A stretch of DNA of 64,000 nt from Desulfofundulus salinus (GTDB lineage: Bacteria; Bacillota; Desulfotomaculia; Desulfotomaculales; Desulfovirgulaceae). The first letter of the stretch is position 1; the number at the start of each line of letters is the position of its first letter. A program made the position numbers and the translations under genes. Positions 36,302 through 44,969 of this stretch are shown here, piece after piece. Location: NCBI RefSeq assembly GCF_003627965.1, contig NZ_RBWE01000001.1, forward strand, positions 2,108,572 to 2,172,571. The letters run 5' to 3'. The notes beneath the pieces are model-generated. The model worked only from the letters and a program-made list of their open reading frames with translations. It had not been told where the DNA came from and made no database searches.

Positions 36302-38320
36302 CTAACTCAAGCTGTGGGGCAAACGGTCGTTTAATTCCGCCACCTTGCTATCGTTGAAGCGGTCCACGGTGGAAAGGTAACCGGTAATCCGCCGCACCCG
36401 CCGGATGGCTGCCGACCCGCAACGGGGGCAGTTGTTTTCGTTGATTACGCCCATTAAGTTGCAGCTGGTACAGAAATCCACCGGGAAATTAATGGCCGCA
36501 TAACCCATATCGCTGGCCGCCATGTGGCGGATAAGCGCTTCCACCGCCTCGGGGTTATGTACCGGCGGTGAGGCCATTTCCACATAGCTGATATGCCCGG
36601 CATTGCAGTATTTATGATAGGGCCCCTCCAGGCTGATCTTCTCAAAGCTGTTGATGGGATAGTATACCGGAATATGGAAGGAGTTGGTGTAGTATTCCCG
36701 GTCCGTCACCCCGGGAATAATTCCGAACTCCCGCTGGTCTATCTGCACAAAGCGCCCGGAAAGACCTTCAGCCGGCGTGGCCAGCAGTGTATAGTTCAGG
36801 TCATATTCCTCGCAGGCCTCATCAATACGCCGGCGCATAAAGGCCACGATCTCCTGCCCCAGGGCCTGGGATTCCTCGCTTTGGCCGTGATGCCGCCCGG
36901 TTAAAGCCACCAGGGCTTCGGCCAGGCCGATAAAACCAACTGCCAGGGTGCCGTTGACAATGGCCGGCTCGATACAATCGTCCTCCTTCAGCCCCTCCGA
37001 ACCCAGGTAAATACCCTGCCCCATGACAAAGGGCATGTCCTTGACCTTGAGCCTGGCCTGCACCCGGAAACGATGGTAAAGCTGCCTGATTGCCAGGTCC
37101 ATAACCTCCGACAAAAGCCCATAGAACCGCTTGAGATTTCGCTCGGCCTTTATGCCCAGCCGGGGCAGGTTGATGGTGGTGAAGGACAGGTTCCCCCTAC
37201 CCGGCGTGACCTCCGGGCCCCGCCTGTTGGCCATCACCCGGCTGCGGCAGCCCATATAGGCCACCTGATCCCCGTAAGGACGGTTGAAAGAAGAATCCAT
37301 AAAGGCAAAGGAAGGATTCAGCCGTTTGCTGGCTACCCGAATGGCTAACTGGAACAAATCATAATTCGGATCCCCGGGTTCAAAGTTGACCCCCTTCTGT
37401 ACACGGAAAATGATATTGGGGAAAATGGGGTTTTCTCCCCGTCCCAGCCCGGCTTCGTAGGCTAAAAGCAAGTTGCGGGTTACCTTGCGCCCGGCCTCGG
37501 AAGTATCGGTGCCCAGGTTGATGCTGGAAAACGGCACCTGGCTCCCCGCCCGGGAGTGCATGGAGTTGAGGTTGTACACCAGGGCTTCCATGGCCTGGAA
37601 TGTCTCGTTCTCATCGGCATCTTCCACAAAAGGAGCCATTTGCCGGTCAAAAAAGGGGAAGGACTGTCCGCCGAACATATCGTTCTGTGAACTCTGCAAA
37701 ATGATTGCCGCCAGGGCCGTGGCCGAAGTGGGCCGTTTCGGGGGCCGGATATACCCGTGACCGGTATTAAAGCCTTCGGTTAAGAGCCTGTCCAGGGGCA
37801 GCTGCAGGCAGTTCAAGGTTTTGGCGTACCAGTCAAGATCGTGAATGTGGATGTCTCCCCGCATATGGGCATTGGAAAAATCCTCGTCCAGAAGGCGGGT
37901 GAGATAATACTTCTTGCTGGCTGCGCTGGCAATCTGCAACATTTTGGCCGAGGGGGAATTGCCCACATTGGCATTTTCCCGGTTGGTTTCCGCCAGGATT
38001 TCCCCCACCGCATCCATTAAATCACCCTTGGCTTCCCGGATGCGGGTCCGTTTGTCCCGGTAGAGGATGTAGGCCTTGGCCGTGCGGGCATGACCGGCTT
38101 CAATGAGCACCTTTTCCACCACGTCCTGGACATCTTCCACGCCGAAGACCTGGCCGTTGTACTTCTTCTTAAGCATCTTGAGGACCTCAATGGTGAGCTC
38201 CATGGCCGTCTGGCGGTCCTCACCCCCTACCGCCCGGGCGGCCTTAAAGATGGCATCAGTAATTTTGGTCTCATCAAAGGGCACTTCCCGCCCATCCCGT
38301 TTGCGGATAACCTTGAACAA
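36302..38320 (-). CDS. nrdD: Anaerobic (class III) ribonucleoside-triphosphate reductase
   Basis: A 672-residue class III reductase. The N-terminal ATP-cone (about residues 3-95) senses ATP/dATP. The C-terminal zinc site CTSC...CPRC and the glycyl-radical segment RRITGYLSTVDRFN are present. It makes deoxynucleotides without oxygen, consistent with strictly anaerobic life. It is co-transcribed with nrdG. The 108-bp gap upstream of its start shows no clear regulatory site; regulation probably comes with nrdR. Confidence 0.97.
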   Translation of the reverse strand: MFKVIRKRDGREVPFDETKITDAIFKAARAVGGEDRQTAMELTIEVLKMLKKKYNGQVFGVEDVQDVVEKVLIEAGHARTAKAYILYRDKRTRIREAKGDLMDAVGEILAETNRENANVGNSPSAKMLQIASAASKKYYLTRLLDEDFSNAHMRGDIHIHDLDWYAKTLNCLQLPLDRLLTEGFNTGHGYIRPPKRPTSATALAAIILQSSQNDMFGGQSFPFFDRQMAPFVEDADENETFQAMEALVYNLNSMHSRAGSQVPFSSINLGTDTSEAGRKVTRNLLLAYEAGLGRGENPIFPNIIFRVQKGVNFEPGDPNYDLFQLAIRVASKRLNPSFAFMDSSFNRPYGDQVAYMGCRSRVMANRRGPEVTPGRGNLSFTTINLPRLGIKAERNLKRFYGLLSEVMDLAIRQLYHRFRVQARLKVKDMPFVMGQGIYLGSEGLKEDDCIEPAIVNGTLAVGFIGLAEALVALTGRHHGQSEESQALGQEIVAFMRRRIDEACEEYDLNYTLLATPAEGLSGRFVQIDQREFGIIPGVTDREYYTNSFHIPVYYPINSFEKISLEGPYHKYCNAGHISYVEMASPPVHNPEAVEALIRHMAASDMGYAAINFPVDFCTSCNLMGVINENNCPRCGSAAIRRVRRITGYLSTVDRFNDSKVAELNDRLPHSLS

Positions 38321-38428
38321 GTCGGTAGCCTCCTCTAACTAAGGTCTGGATAACATCCGGCGGTCCTAGCTTTTTATGTAAAAGATCTAGCGTTACAATT
38401 CCAGCTGCTATAACTTAAAGCTAAACTT

Positions 38429-38884
38429 TTACGGCGTTTCGGATAAGCGCTGGATTTCCCGCAAAAATTCCTGCACATCCCGGAACTCCCGGTATACTGA
38501 AGCAAAGCGCACATAAGCTACTTCATCCAGGACACGCAGCCGTTCCATAATCATTTCGCCGATTTGCCGGCTGGAAACCTCCAGCTCCGCTGTGCTGCGC
38601 AATGTTCGCTCCACCTCGTCCACCAGGGCCTCCAGGGTGACCATGGACACGGGACGCTTTTGACAGGCCTTCACCAGCCCGGCCAGAAGTTTATTGCGGT
38701 TAAAAACCTCCCGCCGGCCGTCCTTTTTTACCACCACCAGGGGAAGCTCATCCACCCGCTCGTAGGTGGTAAACCGCCGGGCGCATCCCGCGCATTCCCT
38801 CCGGCGGCGGATGGAATACCCGTCCTCCGCCGAGCGGGAATCCAGCACCCGGCTTTCCGAAAAACCGCAAAAGGGACAGCGCAC
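38429..38884 (-). CDS. nrdR: Transcriptional repressor NrdR
   Basis: A 151-residue NrdR with the N-terminal zinc ribbon (MRCPFCG...CAGCARRF, cysteines 3, 6, 31 and 34) and an ATP-cone domain from about residue 48. It represses ribonucleotide reductase genes in response to ATP/dATP. It sits upstream of nrdD, its likely target, and a pair of AT-rich box-like sequences lies in its own promoter. Confidence 0.97.
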   Translation of the reverse strand: MRCPFCGFSESRVLDSRSAEDGYSIRRRRECAGCARRFTTYERVDELPLVVVKKDGRREVFNRNKLLAGLVKACQKRPVSMVTLEALVDEVERTLRSTAELEVSSRQIGEMIMERLRVLDEVAYVRFASVYREFRDVQEFLREIQRLSETP

Positions 38885-38941
38885 GCTGCTTCACCACTCT
38901 TTCCCACCACAGGCCCTGGGGATAAAGCATCACTTTTCTTC

Positions 38942-38980
38942 ACATATATAGTACAGCTGGCTCAGACATTATACTATATA
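38942..38980 (-). promoter_or_regulatory. Candidate NrdR boxes overlapping the nrdR promoter
   Basis: ACATATATAGT (38942-38952) and ACATTATACTATATAT (38966-38980 and one base on) resemble paired NrdR boxes (acaCTATATaTtGtgt-like). The second overlaps a TATAAT (38968-38973, minus strand), so a bound repressor would block transcription. The -35 region is weak. Confidence 0.45.
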
Positions 38981-39070
38981 TAGGGGCAAAACAAAAACAT
39001 GAAAAGGGTACCCCTCGCGAAACCATAAACGATTTCCTCCTTCTTTGTCCGCCAGAGGCACCCTTTTCAT
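38969..39070 (-). CDS. Possible 33-residue small protein before nrdR
   Basis: An ATG at 39070 opens a 33-codon frame (MKRVPLADKEGG..., then LWFREGYPFHVFVLPLYIV). A second ORF in another frame starts at an ATG 9 nt after a perfect GGAGG inside the same stretch (28 codons: MVSRGVPFSCFCFAP...). The region is an imperfect stem 39002-39069 whose ends (GAAAAGGGT...ACCCTTTTC) also look like a terminator for the ymxH transcript. I do not recognise either peptide. Both may be chance. Confidence 0.3.
   Translation of the reverse strand: MKRVPLADKEGGNRLWFREGYPFHVFVLPLYIV
39002..39069. terminator. Large hairpin between ymxH and nrdR
   Basis: GAAAAGGGT and ACCCTTTTC bracket a loop of about 50 bases. On the minus strand ATGTTTTTGTTTT follows; on the plus strand ATATTTTTTCC follows. 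It is probably a bidirectional terminator, with an unusually long loop. Confidence 0.55.
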
Positions 39071-39156
39071 ATTTTTTCCGCTGCGGGTGATGCTTGTCCT
39101 ATTTTTTAGTCCAGAACGAGACTACCTGGACAAGACACGGGTAGTTTCGGAGGTTC

Positions 39157-39453
39157 TTAGAAATAACGTTCTTTCCCGTTGCCCGGAAAACCACCTTCGG
39201 GCCGCACGTCGGTAACATCCCGCAGATCGATTAGAATTACATCCAGGCCGATTTTTTTAATTTTGTGCCAGGGAACCACAATTTCCTCTTCCCGACCAAA
39301 TAACCCTAAAAGGCGATTTCCCTGACCGGGGAGAATAATGGCGCTGATGCGCCCCTGTTCCAGGTCAATGTCAATATCCTTAATCGGCCCCATACGGCGC
39401 CCGTCGGCAATGTTAATTACTTCCCGCATGCGTAAATCTGATACCTTTACCAT
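39157..39453 (-). CDS. ymxH: YlmC/YmxH family sporulation protein (PRC-barrel)
   Basis: A 98-residue PRC-barrel protein. MVKVSDLRMREVINIADGRRMG at its start and DIDIDLEQGRISAIILPG are typical of the YlmC/YmxH family, found in spore formers near sigG. The ATG at 39453 follows GGGGGTG. Function is not established. Confidence 0.9.
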   Translation of the reverse strand: MVKVSDLRMREVINIADGRRMGPIKDIDIDLEQGRISAIILPGQGNRLLGLFGREEEIVVPWHKIKKIGLDVILIDLRDVTDVRPEGGFPGNGKERYF

Positions 39454-39534
39454 CGCCTGCACCCCCTGGGATATTATATGCCGCCAGAAGAGCAGGCTGA
39501 ACCGCCAGGTTAAGGCGGAAATAAATATCAGCAG

Positions 39535-40410
39535 TTACTCCGCAGTTCGGCTACTCCAGAAACGATCCAACCAGCCCTGCACACCGGCGAAGAAGTCCAG
39601 AATGCGGAAGCGAAATTCCACGGGCGTGCCGTCGGAGGAATTCGCTCTTAATACGACACCCTCGTCTTCACCGGCCCGGTGGACGGGAGCCAGGGTGGCT
39701 ACGGCGGGGGGCCCGGTCCATTTAAAAGCCGGCTGCGCTTTTGAACCCGTCGCGGCATCCAGTTCCCCTTCTCTGCTTTCATCCGCCGGGGACAAAGGTT
39801 TTTGCTCCGGCTTTTTTTCAGCCGGATCATGCTTCACCCCGGGGTCCGGCCGGGGCGGGTTTTCCCGTTCGCCGGCACAAGGTCCGGCAGAATTGTGAAG
39901 CTCTACAAAACATAGGGGCGGGAACAACACGCACCACCAGTTCGCCCCGGCACCCCGGCCGATGACCACCCTCACCGCTTCATATTCACCGGCGGGCAGG
40001 GTCAGGTCATGAACTTCTCCCGGGTTGGCATTAGCCACGCGATAGGTTTTCGCCGGAAACCGGTAGTGACCCAGGGAAACGGTGACAGGGTAATCCGCCC
40101 CGGCATTGCGGATTGCCTGCCTGGCTAGTTGCTCCATGTAATCCAGGTTGGCCCGGGCGATGATCCTGGCTTCTTCAATATTGCGGGCCTGCTGGAAGCT
40201 AGGGGTCATGGCCTGGATAAGCACATCCCGCACCCGGTATTTCAGCGCCTGGTCGGCAGGCGAGTCACTGTTGGCAATGACATGGAAGCGGATCAGGTGA
40301 TCGGGACGGTAAGGGTTAACCATGGCAGCCCTGTGCCAGCCCCAGCCAGCCAGCAGCGCCACCGCCAGCACGCCCGCAACCCAAAAGCCGATCCGCCTTT
40401 GCGAGAGCAT
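39535..40410 (-). CDS. spoIIR: Stage II sporulation protein R
   Basis: A 291-residue SpoIIR homologue, the forespore signal that triggers pro-sigma-E processing by SpoIIGA across the septum. An N-terminal membrane/secretion segment (about residues 8-27) is followed by the conserved LIRFHVIANSDSPADQALKYRVRD. Past residue about 190 is a proline/glutamate-rich linker (PDPGVKHDPAEKKPE) longer than in Bacillus, then a short end domain. A perfect sigma-F promoter lies about 48 nt before its start. Its partner spoIIGA-sigE is 2 kb upstream. Confidence 0.95.
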   Translation of the reverse strand: MLSQRRIGFWVAGVLAVALLAGWGWHRAAMVNPYRPDHLIRFHVIANSDSPADQALKYRVRDVLIQAMTPSFQQARNIEEARIIARANLDYMEQLARQAIRNAGADYPVTVSLGHYRFPAKTYRVANANPGEVHDLTLPAGEYEAVRVVIGRGAGANWWCVLFPPLCFVELHNSAGPCAGERENPPRPDPGVKHDPAEKKPEQKPLSPADESREGELDAATGSKAQPAFKWTGPPAVATLAPVHRAGEDEGVVLRANSSDGTPVEFRFRILDFFAGVQGWLDRFWSSRTAE

Positions 40411-40457
40411 TTTCTCGTTCCCCCATTACTTAACTTGCAAAATATTTGTTCTACCCC

Positions 40458-40487
40458 TAGTTTTACCCGTATTTCGACAACTTAAAC
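40458..40487 (-). promoter_or_regulatory. Sigma-F type promoter of spoIIR
   Basis: On the minus strand GTTTA (40483-40487), exactly 15 bp, GGTAAAACTA (40458-40467), matching the Bacillus sigma-F consensus GYWTA-N15-GGNRANAMTW at all positions. It fits the known control of spoIIR by sigma-F. Confidence 0.85.
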
Positions 40488-40529
40488 CTGAAGTAATGGA
40501 GGCACAGAAAAGCGAAAGCGCCGGTAAGT

Positions 40530-40569
40530 TTTGTCCCCCGGGAGCGGCCAGAAGGGACAACACCGGCGG
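40530..40569. repeat. Imperfect inverted repeat upstream of spoIIR
   Basis: CGCCGGT...TTGTCCC pairs with GGGACAA...ACCGGCG around a 16-base loop. No T-tract follows on either side. It may be a fold-back remnant or a weak end signal for sigG transcripts. Confidence 0.5.
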
Positions 40570-40599
40570 CAGAAAGAAACGTCAAAAACAAAACCTATA

Positions 40600-40881
40600 G
40601 TAAATGTTCAGTAAAACCGCTTTGTTACTACAAAGGCACGGCGTTGTTTATAACGAACGATTTTGCGGAACGCCGGTAACAACACCCGGTGAACCCAGCA
40701 CTCACCGGCAAAGATGCTTCATTCCAAGGCAAATGCAAAATGCAGTAGAAAATTTGGCCTTTGCAGTATGGCTTATTCAGTGAGTGCTGGGCGGCCCGAA
40801 GCGAACCGCGGTGTTGTCGGCGCGGAGCATATGAGTGAGCGGAACAACGCCGTGCCTTAAGCGGCTTAACCAAACATTTAC
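40600..40881. mobile_element. MITE-like palindromic element with 8-bp target duplication
   Basis: This 282-bp non-coding element has related terminal inverted repeats: GTAAATGTTCAGTAAAACCGC at the left, GTAAATGTTTGGTTAAGCCGC at the right (read inward). AAGGCACGGCGTTGTT is repeated inverted further in, as are CCAGCACTCAC/GTGAGTGCTGG and ACAACACC/GGTGTTGT, so the whole element can fold back. The direct repeat AACCTATA flanks it on both sides (40592-40599 and 40882-40889). An 8-bp duplication and no ORF make a miniature inverted-repeat element likely. The right-hand duplication contains the sigG stop codon. Confidence 0.88.
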
Positions 40882-40884
40882 AAC

Positions 40885-41658
40885 CTATAAATACTTGCGC
40901 ATGTTATTTAAAGCGGCTTTTTCCAGGCGGGATACCTGGGCCTGGGAAATGCCGATTTCTTCCGCCACCTCCATCTGGGTTTTCCCCTCGTAAAAACGCA
41001 AGGTGAGAATCAGTTTTTCCCGATCGCTCAACTTTCTCAAGGCATCCCTGATGGCGATGCCTTCCAGCCAGTTATGGTCGTGGTTCTTTTCGTCCTTAAT
41101 CTGGTCCATGACAAAGATGGGGTCCCCGCCGTCATGATAGATGGGTTCAAACAGGGAAATGGGTTCCTGGATGGCATCCAGGGCAAAAACTATTTCTTCC
41201 CGGGGCAGCTTCAATTCGCCGGCAATTTCATTGATAGACGGTTCCCGGGAATACTTGTTGACCAGGTTGTCTCTCACCTGCAGGGCTTTGTAGGCAATAT
41301 CCCTTAAAGAGCGGCTTACGCGAATGGAATTGTTATCCCTTAAATAACGGCGTATTTCACCAATGATCATGGGAACGGCGTAGGTGGAAAACTTAACGTT
41401 CTGGGAGAGGTCAAAATTATCGATCGCCTTCATCAATCCGATGCAACCTACCTGAAAGAGGTCGTCCACATATTCACCGCGGTTGGTAAACCGCTGGATT
41501 ACCGAAAGGACCAAGCGCAGGTTACCGTTAATCAACTGGGTTCGGGCTTCCTGGTCTCCGTTGTGCATTGCTTCGAACAACTGGCGCATCTGGGCCCCCG
41601 TTAGCAGGGGGAGTTTCGAGGTGTTCACACCACTGATCTCTACCTTGTTCACCAGCAT
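40885..41658 (-). CDS. sigG: RNA polymerase sigma-G factor
   Basis: A 257-residue late-forespore sigma factor. It begins MLVNKVEISGVNTSKLPLL, the sigma-G N-terminal signature; region 2 (GEYVDDLFQVGCIGLMKAIDNFD) and the region 4 helix-turn-helix (MEVAEEIGISQAQVSRLEKAAL) are intact. I chose the ATG at 41658 by comparison with Bacillus SigG. A sigma-F type promoter precedes it. Its stop codon (40885-40887) lies within the target duplication of the adjacent MITE, so the protein was spared by the insertion. Confidence 0.97.
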   Translation of the reverse strand: MLVNKVEISGVNTSKLPLLTGAQMRQLFEAMHNGDQEARTQLINGNLRLVLSVIQRFTNRGEYVDDLFQVGCIGLMKAIDNFDLSQNVKFSTYAVPMIIGEIRRYLRDNNSIRVSRSLRDIAYKALQVRDNLVNKYSREPSINEIAGELKLPREEIVFALDAIQEPISLFEPIYHDGGDPIFVMDQIKDEKNHDHNWLEGIAIRDALRKLSDREKLILTLRFYEGKTQMEVAEEIGISQAQVSRLEKAALNNMRKYL

Positions 41659-41707
41659 GGAAGACCGCCCACCTCTTTTCAAGTTTTTATGCGTTTGGCC
41701 ATAACCT

Positions 41708-41737
41708 CATTATTACCCCGGCCTATGACGTTTATAC
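41708..41737 (-). promoter_or_regulatory. Sigma-F/sigma-G type promoter of sigG
   Basis: On the minus strand GTATA (41733-41737), 15 bp, GGTAATAATG (41708-41717); one base departs from the sigma-F consensus. Both sigma-F start-up and sigma-G autoregulation of sigG are known in Bacillus. Confidence 0.8.
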
Positions 41738-41754
41738 ATGACCATTCCGCCGGA

Positions 41755-41784
41755 CAAAAAAAGCCCCGGCGGACTTTGGGGCTC
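41755..41784 (-). terminator. Terminator after sigE
   Basis: On the minus strand AGCCCC/GGGGCT with a 10-base loop, followed by seven T residues. It separates the spoIIGA-sigE unit from sigG. Confidence 0.9.
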
Positions 41785-41793
41785 TTAGCCATC

Positions 41794-42525
41794 CTATTCC
41801 AGCCGGTGCATTTCTTTCTTGAGCCGCTTGATAATCCTCTTTTCCAACCGTGAAATGTAAGACTGGGAAATACCCAGTAAATCGGCCACCTCCTTCTGAG
41901 TCTTTTCCACCCCGTTGTTCAAACCGAAACGCAGTTCCATAATCTTGCGTTCCCGGCCGCTCAATTTGTTCAGGGCCATATACAAAAGCTTTTTATCTAT
42001 CTCATCTTCAATGTACTTGTAGATAATATCGTTTTCTGTACCCAGCACGTCGGAGAGCAATAACTCGTTGCCCTCCCAGTCAATGTTCAGGGGTTCGTCA
42101 AAGGATACCTCGGCCCTGGTTTTATTGTTGCGGCGCAGGTACATGAGAATTTCGTTTTCAATGCACCGGGAAGCATAGGTGGCCAGCTTGATTTTTTTTG
42201 TGGGGTCAAAGGTGTTTACCGCCTTAATCAGCCCAATGGTTCCAATGGAAACAAGGTCCTCTATCCCCACGCCGGTATTTTCAAACTTGCGGGCTATATA
42301 CACCACCAAACGAAGGTTGCGTTCAATGAGCACGGTGCGTACGGCGTTGTCCCCGGCCTCCAGCTTGTTAATCAAAAAGGATTCTTCATCGGTGGAAAGG
42401 GGTGGCGGGAGTGCCTCACTGCTGCCTACATAATGGATTTCCCTCTGGTAGCCCAACCAGGCCGCCAGCCTGATCAGTAGCAAGCGGCAATGCCACTTCA
42501 GTTGCACAATTCTCGGCAAAGACAT
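41794..42525 (-). CDS. sigE: RNA polymerase sigma-E factor (pro-sigma-E)
   Basis: A 243-residue early mother-cell sigma factor. The N-terminal amphipathic pro-sequence ([20 protein letters not shown]) is followed by the segment [13 protein letters not shown], matching the processing site region removed by SpoIIGA. Regions 2 and 4 ([18 protein letters not shown]) are complete. I chose the ATG at 42525 after GGTGGG. It is co-transcribed with spoIIGA, 37 bp upstream. Confidence 0.97.
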   Translation of the reverse strand: MSLPRIVQLKWHCRLLLIRLAAWLGYQREIHYVGSSEALPPPLSTDEESFLINKLEAGDNAVRTVLIERNLRLVVYIARKFENTGVGIEDLVSIGTIGLIKAVNTFDPTKKIKLATYASRCIENEILMYLRRNNKTRAEVSFDEPLNIDWEGNELLLSDVLGTENDIIYKYIEDEIDKKLLYMALNKLSGRERKIMELRFGLNNGVEKTQKEVADLLGISQSYISRLEKRIIKRLKKEMHRLE

Positions 42526-42562
42526 ACTTTCCCACCCCACCTTGAAATTGCTCCCCGACCCG

Positions 42563-43474
42563 TCAGGCTGCCCTGACCAGTGCCGGAGGCACCAGTGCCT
42601 GGTAATTTCCCAACGAATGCCTGTAAATACCTACGACCACCTGATGAACCCCGGTACTACCACCTTTTTGGAGAATTTCCACCCGGTCCGGACGAATACC
42701 AATCAACATCCCCTGCTCCTGGCCCACGGAGCGAAAGGGAATCAAACAGAGGCGGACCGCCCAGTCGGTTCCGGCCAGGGCTGCCAGCAGGGAAGGGTCG
42801 CCGGAATCCTCCGGTTCCTCGAAAATTTGCCGCACCGCCGGGGGCAATATGGGCAGCAAGGCGGTGTACTCCACAACAATCACCGGGTGACCGGTAAGAG
42901 GGTCCCTTAAACTGTTACCCGTATCCACCAGGCCACTTACCTCTACCCGCCCCCCTTCCACTTCCACCACCAGGGTCACCCGGTGGCCCTGCTGCTCCAG
43001 CCGCAAATGCAACAACAGGACCAGTACACGCCCTCCCCCTACCAGGGTTAAAAGAGCCAGCAACAGGCCGGGCCAAAAATAACGCTGGATGATGCGCAAT
43101 ATCTGGTTTACGGCGGAAGCAAAATCGCTACTGGAATAAAGAAAATAAATAAAACCCAGCCAGATGCCTCCCAGGGCAAAAGATGATAGGTAAAAAAAAC
43201 CCAGACAGGCGAGCAGTCTCCGCAGGGGCAAAGGAGCAAAGGCTCCCACGACCATTAAGCATGAAAAGAAAATTTTCAAAGGCAAACTAAATAACTGGTT
43301 AAAGCCTGGAACAAAAAAGAACAAAGCGTATACACTGCCCAGGGCACTGGATAATACCAGCCGGAATAAAGTTGTCCTCACCTGTGATAGTCGCCCGGCC
43401 GTCCATAATAGAATATAGTTGAAGAGCAAATTGCCTGCCAGGACCTGATCCACATAGACGACGTAGCCGGTCAT
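42563..43474 (-). CDS. spoIIGA: Sporulation sigma-E processing protease SpoIIGA
   Basis: A 303-residue membrane aspartic protease that cuts pro-sigma-E. The N-terminal half has about five hydrophobic segments; the cytoplasmic C-terminal half has the catalytic Asp in [14 protein letters not shown] (residue about 187). The ATG at 43474 follows GGGAG; the frame extends to 43501. It responds to SpoIIR, whose gene is 2 kb downstream. Confidence 0.95.
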   Translation of the reverse strand: MTGYVVYVDQVLAGNLLFNYILLWTAGRLSQVRTTLFRLVLSSALGSVYALFFFVPGFNQLFSLPLKIFFSCLMVVGAFAPLPLRRLLACLGFFYLSSFALGGIWLGFIYFLYSSSDFASAVNQILRIIQRYFWPGLLLALLTLVGGGRVLVLLLHLRLEQQGHRVTLVVEVEGGRVEVSGLVDTGNSLRDPLTGHPVIVVEYTALLPILPPAVRQIFEEPEDSGDPSLLAALAGTDWAVRLCLIPFRSVGQEQGMLIGIRPDRVEILQKGGSTGVHQVVVGIYRHSLGNYQALVPPALVRAA

Positions 43475-43512
43475 CAAGCCCACTCCCACCTGGCCATGCA
43501 CAGCCCTCTACC

Positions 43513-43544
43513 ATTATATGGCCGCCTCCAAACCTTTATGACAA
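43513..43544 (-). promoter_or_regulatory. Candidate Spo0A-type promoter of spoIIGA-sigE
   Basis: On the minus strand TTGTCA (43539-43544), 20 bp, TATAAT (43513-43518). The unusually long spacing recalls the Bacillus spoIIG promoter (22 bp), which needs Spo0A. No perfect TGTCGAA box is visible. Confidence 0.45.
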
Positions 43545-43582
43545 CCCTACAGATGAATACGCAAAAATACAACGGGTACGCA

Positions 43583-43619
43583 AAAATAAAAGTCTGGTCT
43601 TATTATACAATACCAGACT
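43583..43619 (-). terminator. Terminator before the spoIIG promoter
   Basis: On the minus strand AGTCTGGT pairs with ACCAGACT, followed by TTTATTTTT. It ends the short transcript of the 47-residue protein gene. Confidence 0.8.
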
Positions 43620-43635
43620 GGTAAAATATGTCAGT

Positions 43636-43779
43636 TTATGTTTCCCAGGCTTTCTTTTTTCTCTTATTCTCCGGCCCCCGTTCGGGATCAACAAGACGCT
43701 GGGTGCCCCTGATGCGGTTAAGATCTTTCTTGCGATTTCCCTTCACTTCCACTGTTTTCTCGTGCTCCGGATGCTCCAC
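43636..43779 (-). CDS. Small basic protein, 47 residues, between ftsZ and spoIIGA
   Basis: A GTG at 43779 lies 8 nt after GGAGGAG and opens a 47-codon frame: MEHPEHEKTVEVKGNRKKDL, then NRIRGTQRLVDPERGP and a lysine-rich end (NKRKKKAWET). It is hydrophilic and strongly charged, with no membrane segment. A good terminator follows 17 bp after the stop and another separates it from ftsZ, so it has its own unit. I do not recognise it. It could be a small nucleic-acid-binding or spore protein, which is speculation. Confidence 0.6.
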   Translation of the reverse strand: MEHPEHEKTVEVKGNRKKDLNRIRGTQRLVDPERGPENKRKKKAWET

Positions 43780-43811
43780 TGTCCATCTCCTCCCTCCCCC
43801 TTATTTTGCAC

Positions 43812-43848
43812 TAAAACAAAAAAGCCATGTCTTTAAGACCGGCTTTTG
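43812..43848 (-). terminator. Terminator after ftsZ
   Basis: On the minus strand AAAAGCC...GTCTT / AAGAC...GGCTTTT forms a hairpin followed by TTTTGTTTT. It closes the dcw cluster. Confidence 0.88.
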
Positions 43849-43879
43849 TAAAAAAATTTGCTTAAAAACTTATTGCACA

Positions 43880-44932
43880 CTAATTGCGGCGGCGTAAAAA
43901 GGCCGGAATGTCCAGGTCGTCGTGGCTGGTGAAGGGCTTAATTTCTAACTCATCTTTAGCCCGTTCTTTTTTAACCACTTTTTGATCAAAACCGGTAGCA
44001 ATGACCGTTACCCGCACTTCATCTTCCATGCGCTCATCGATGACCGCACCAAAAATGATGTTGGCTTCGGGATCAGCGGCCTGGGAGATAATTTCCGCCG
44101 CCTCATTTACCTCAAAGAGACCCAGGGAGGTACCGCCGGTAATGTTTAACAGTACGCCCCTGGCCCCTTCGATGGAGGTTTCCAGCAACGGGCTGGAAAT
44201 GGCCATGCGGGCCGCCTCGGTAGCCCGGTTCTCACCGCTGGCCACCCCGATACCCATGAGGGCGGAACCGGTATCCTTCATGATTGTCTTCACATCGGCA
44301 AAATCCAGGTTGATCAAACCGGGAACGGCAATCAGGTCCGAAATGCCCTGCACGCCCTGGCGCAGAACATCGTCAGCTATGCGAAAAGCCTCTACAATGG
44401 AGGTATGCTTGTCAATAACCTGCAACAGGCGATCGTTGGGAATGGTGATCAGGGTATCCACCTTGCCCTTCAGGTTCTGAATACCCATCTCTGCCTGGTT
44501 CATCCTCTTTCTTCCTTCAAAGGTAAAAGGCTTGGTCACCACCCCTACAGTCAAAGCACCCAGCTCCTTGGCCACCTCGGCCACCACCGGCGCCGCCCCG
44601 GTACCGGTACCGCCACCCATACCGGCAGTAACAAAAACCATGTCTGCCCCCTTCAAGGCCTGGATGATATCATCCCGGCTCTCCTCGGCCGCCTTCTGCC
44701 CAATCTCCGGATTGGCACCGGCACCCAGCCCTTTGGTTAACTTGGCCCCGATCTGGATTTTGTTGCTTGTTTGGGCCAGCTGGAGGGCCTGGGCATCGGT
44801 GTTAACAGCAATGAACTCCACTCCCCGCAAACCGGCCATAATCATCCGGTTAACGGCGTTGTTACCTGCCCCTCCCACTCCGATGACCTTAATATTGGCA
44901 AACTGGTTGTTTTCAAGCTCAAAGTCAAGCAT
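43880..44932 (-). CDS. ftsZ: Cell division protein FtsZ
   Basis: A 350-residue tubulin-like GTPase that forms the Z ring. It has the nucleotide motifs [13 protein letters not shown] and [12 protein letters not shown] and the T7-loop NLDFADV. The C-terminal peptide [12 protein letters not shown] is the docking site for FtsA and SepF, both encoded in this window. It follows ftsA by 37 bp. Confidence 0.99.
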   Translation of the reverse strand: MLDFELENNQFANIKVIGVGGAGNNAVNRMIMAGLRGVEFIAVNTDAQALQLAQTSNKIQIGAKLTKGLGAGANPEIGQKAAEESRDDIIQALKGADMVFVTAGMGGGTGTGAAPVVAEVAKELGALTVGVVTKPFTFEGRKRMNQAEMGIQNLKGKVDTLITIPNDRLLQVIDKHTSIVEAFRIADDVLRQGVQGISDLIAVPGLINLDFADVKTIMKDTGSALMGIGVASGENRATEAARMAISSPLLETSIEGARGVLLNITGGTSLGLFEVNEAAEIISQAADPEANIIFGAVIDERMEDEVRVTVIATGFDQKVVKKERAKDELEIKPFTSHDDLDIPAFLRRRN

Positions 44933-44969
44933 GAATTATCCCCCTCTATGGTTTCTCAAGCAAAATACT

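Noticed and set aside
40600-40881. A structured regulatory RNA at the sigG end
   Set aside because: The exact 8-bp direct repeats at both edges and terminal inverted repeats favour a mobile element, though transcription of it is not excluded.
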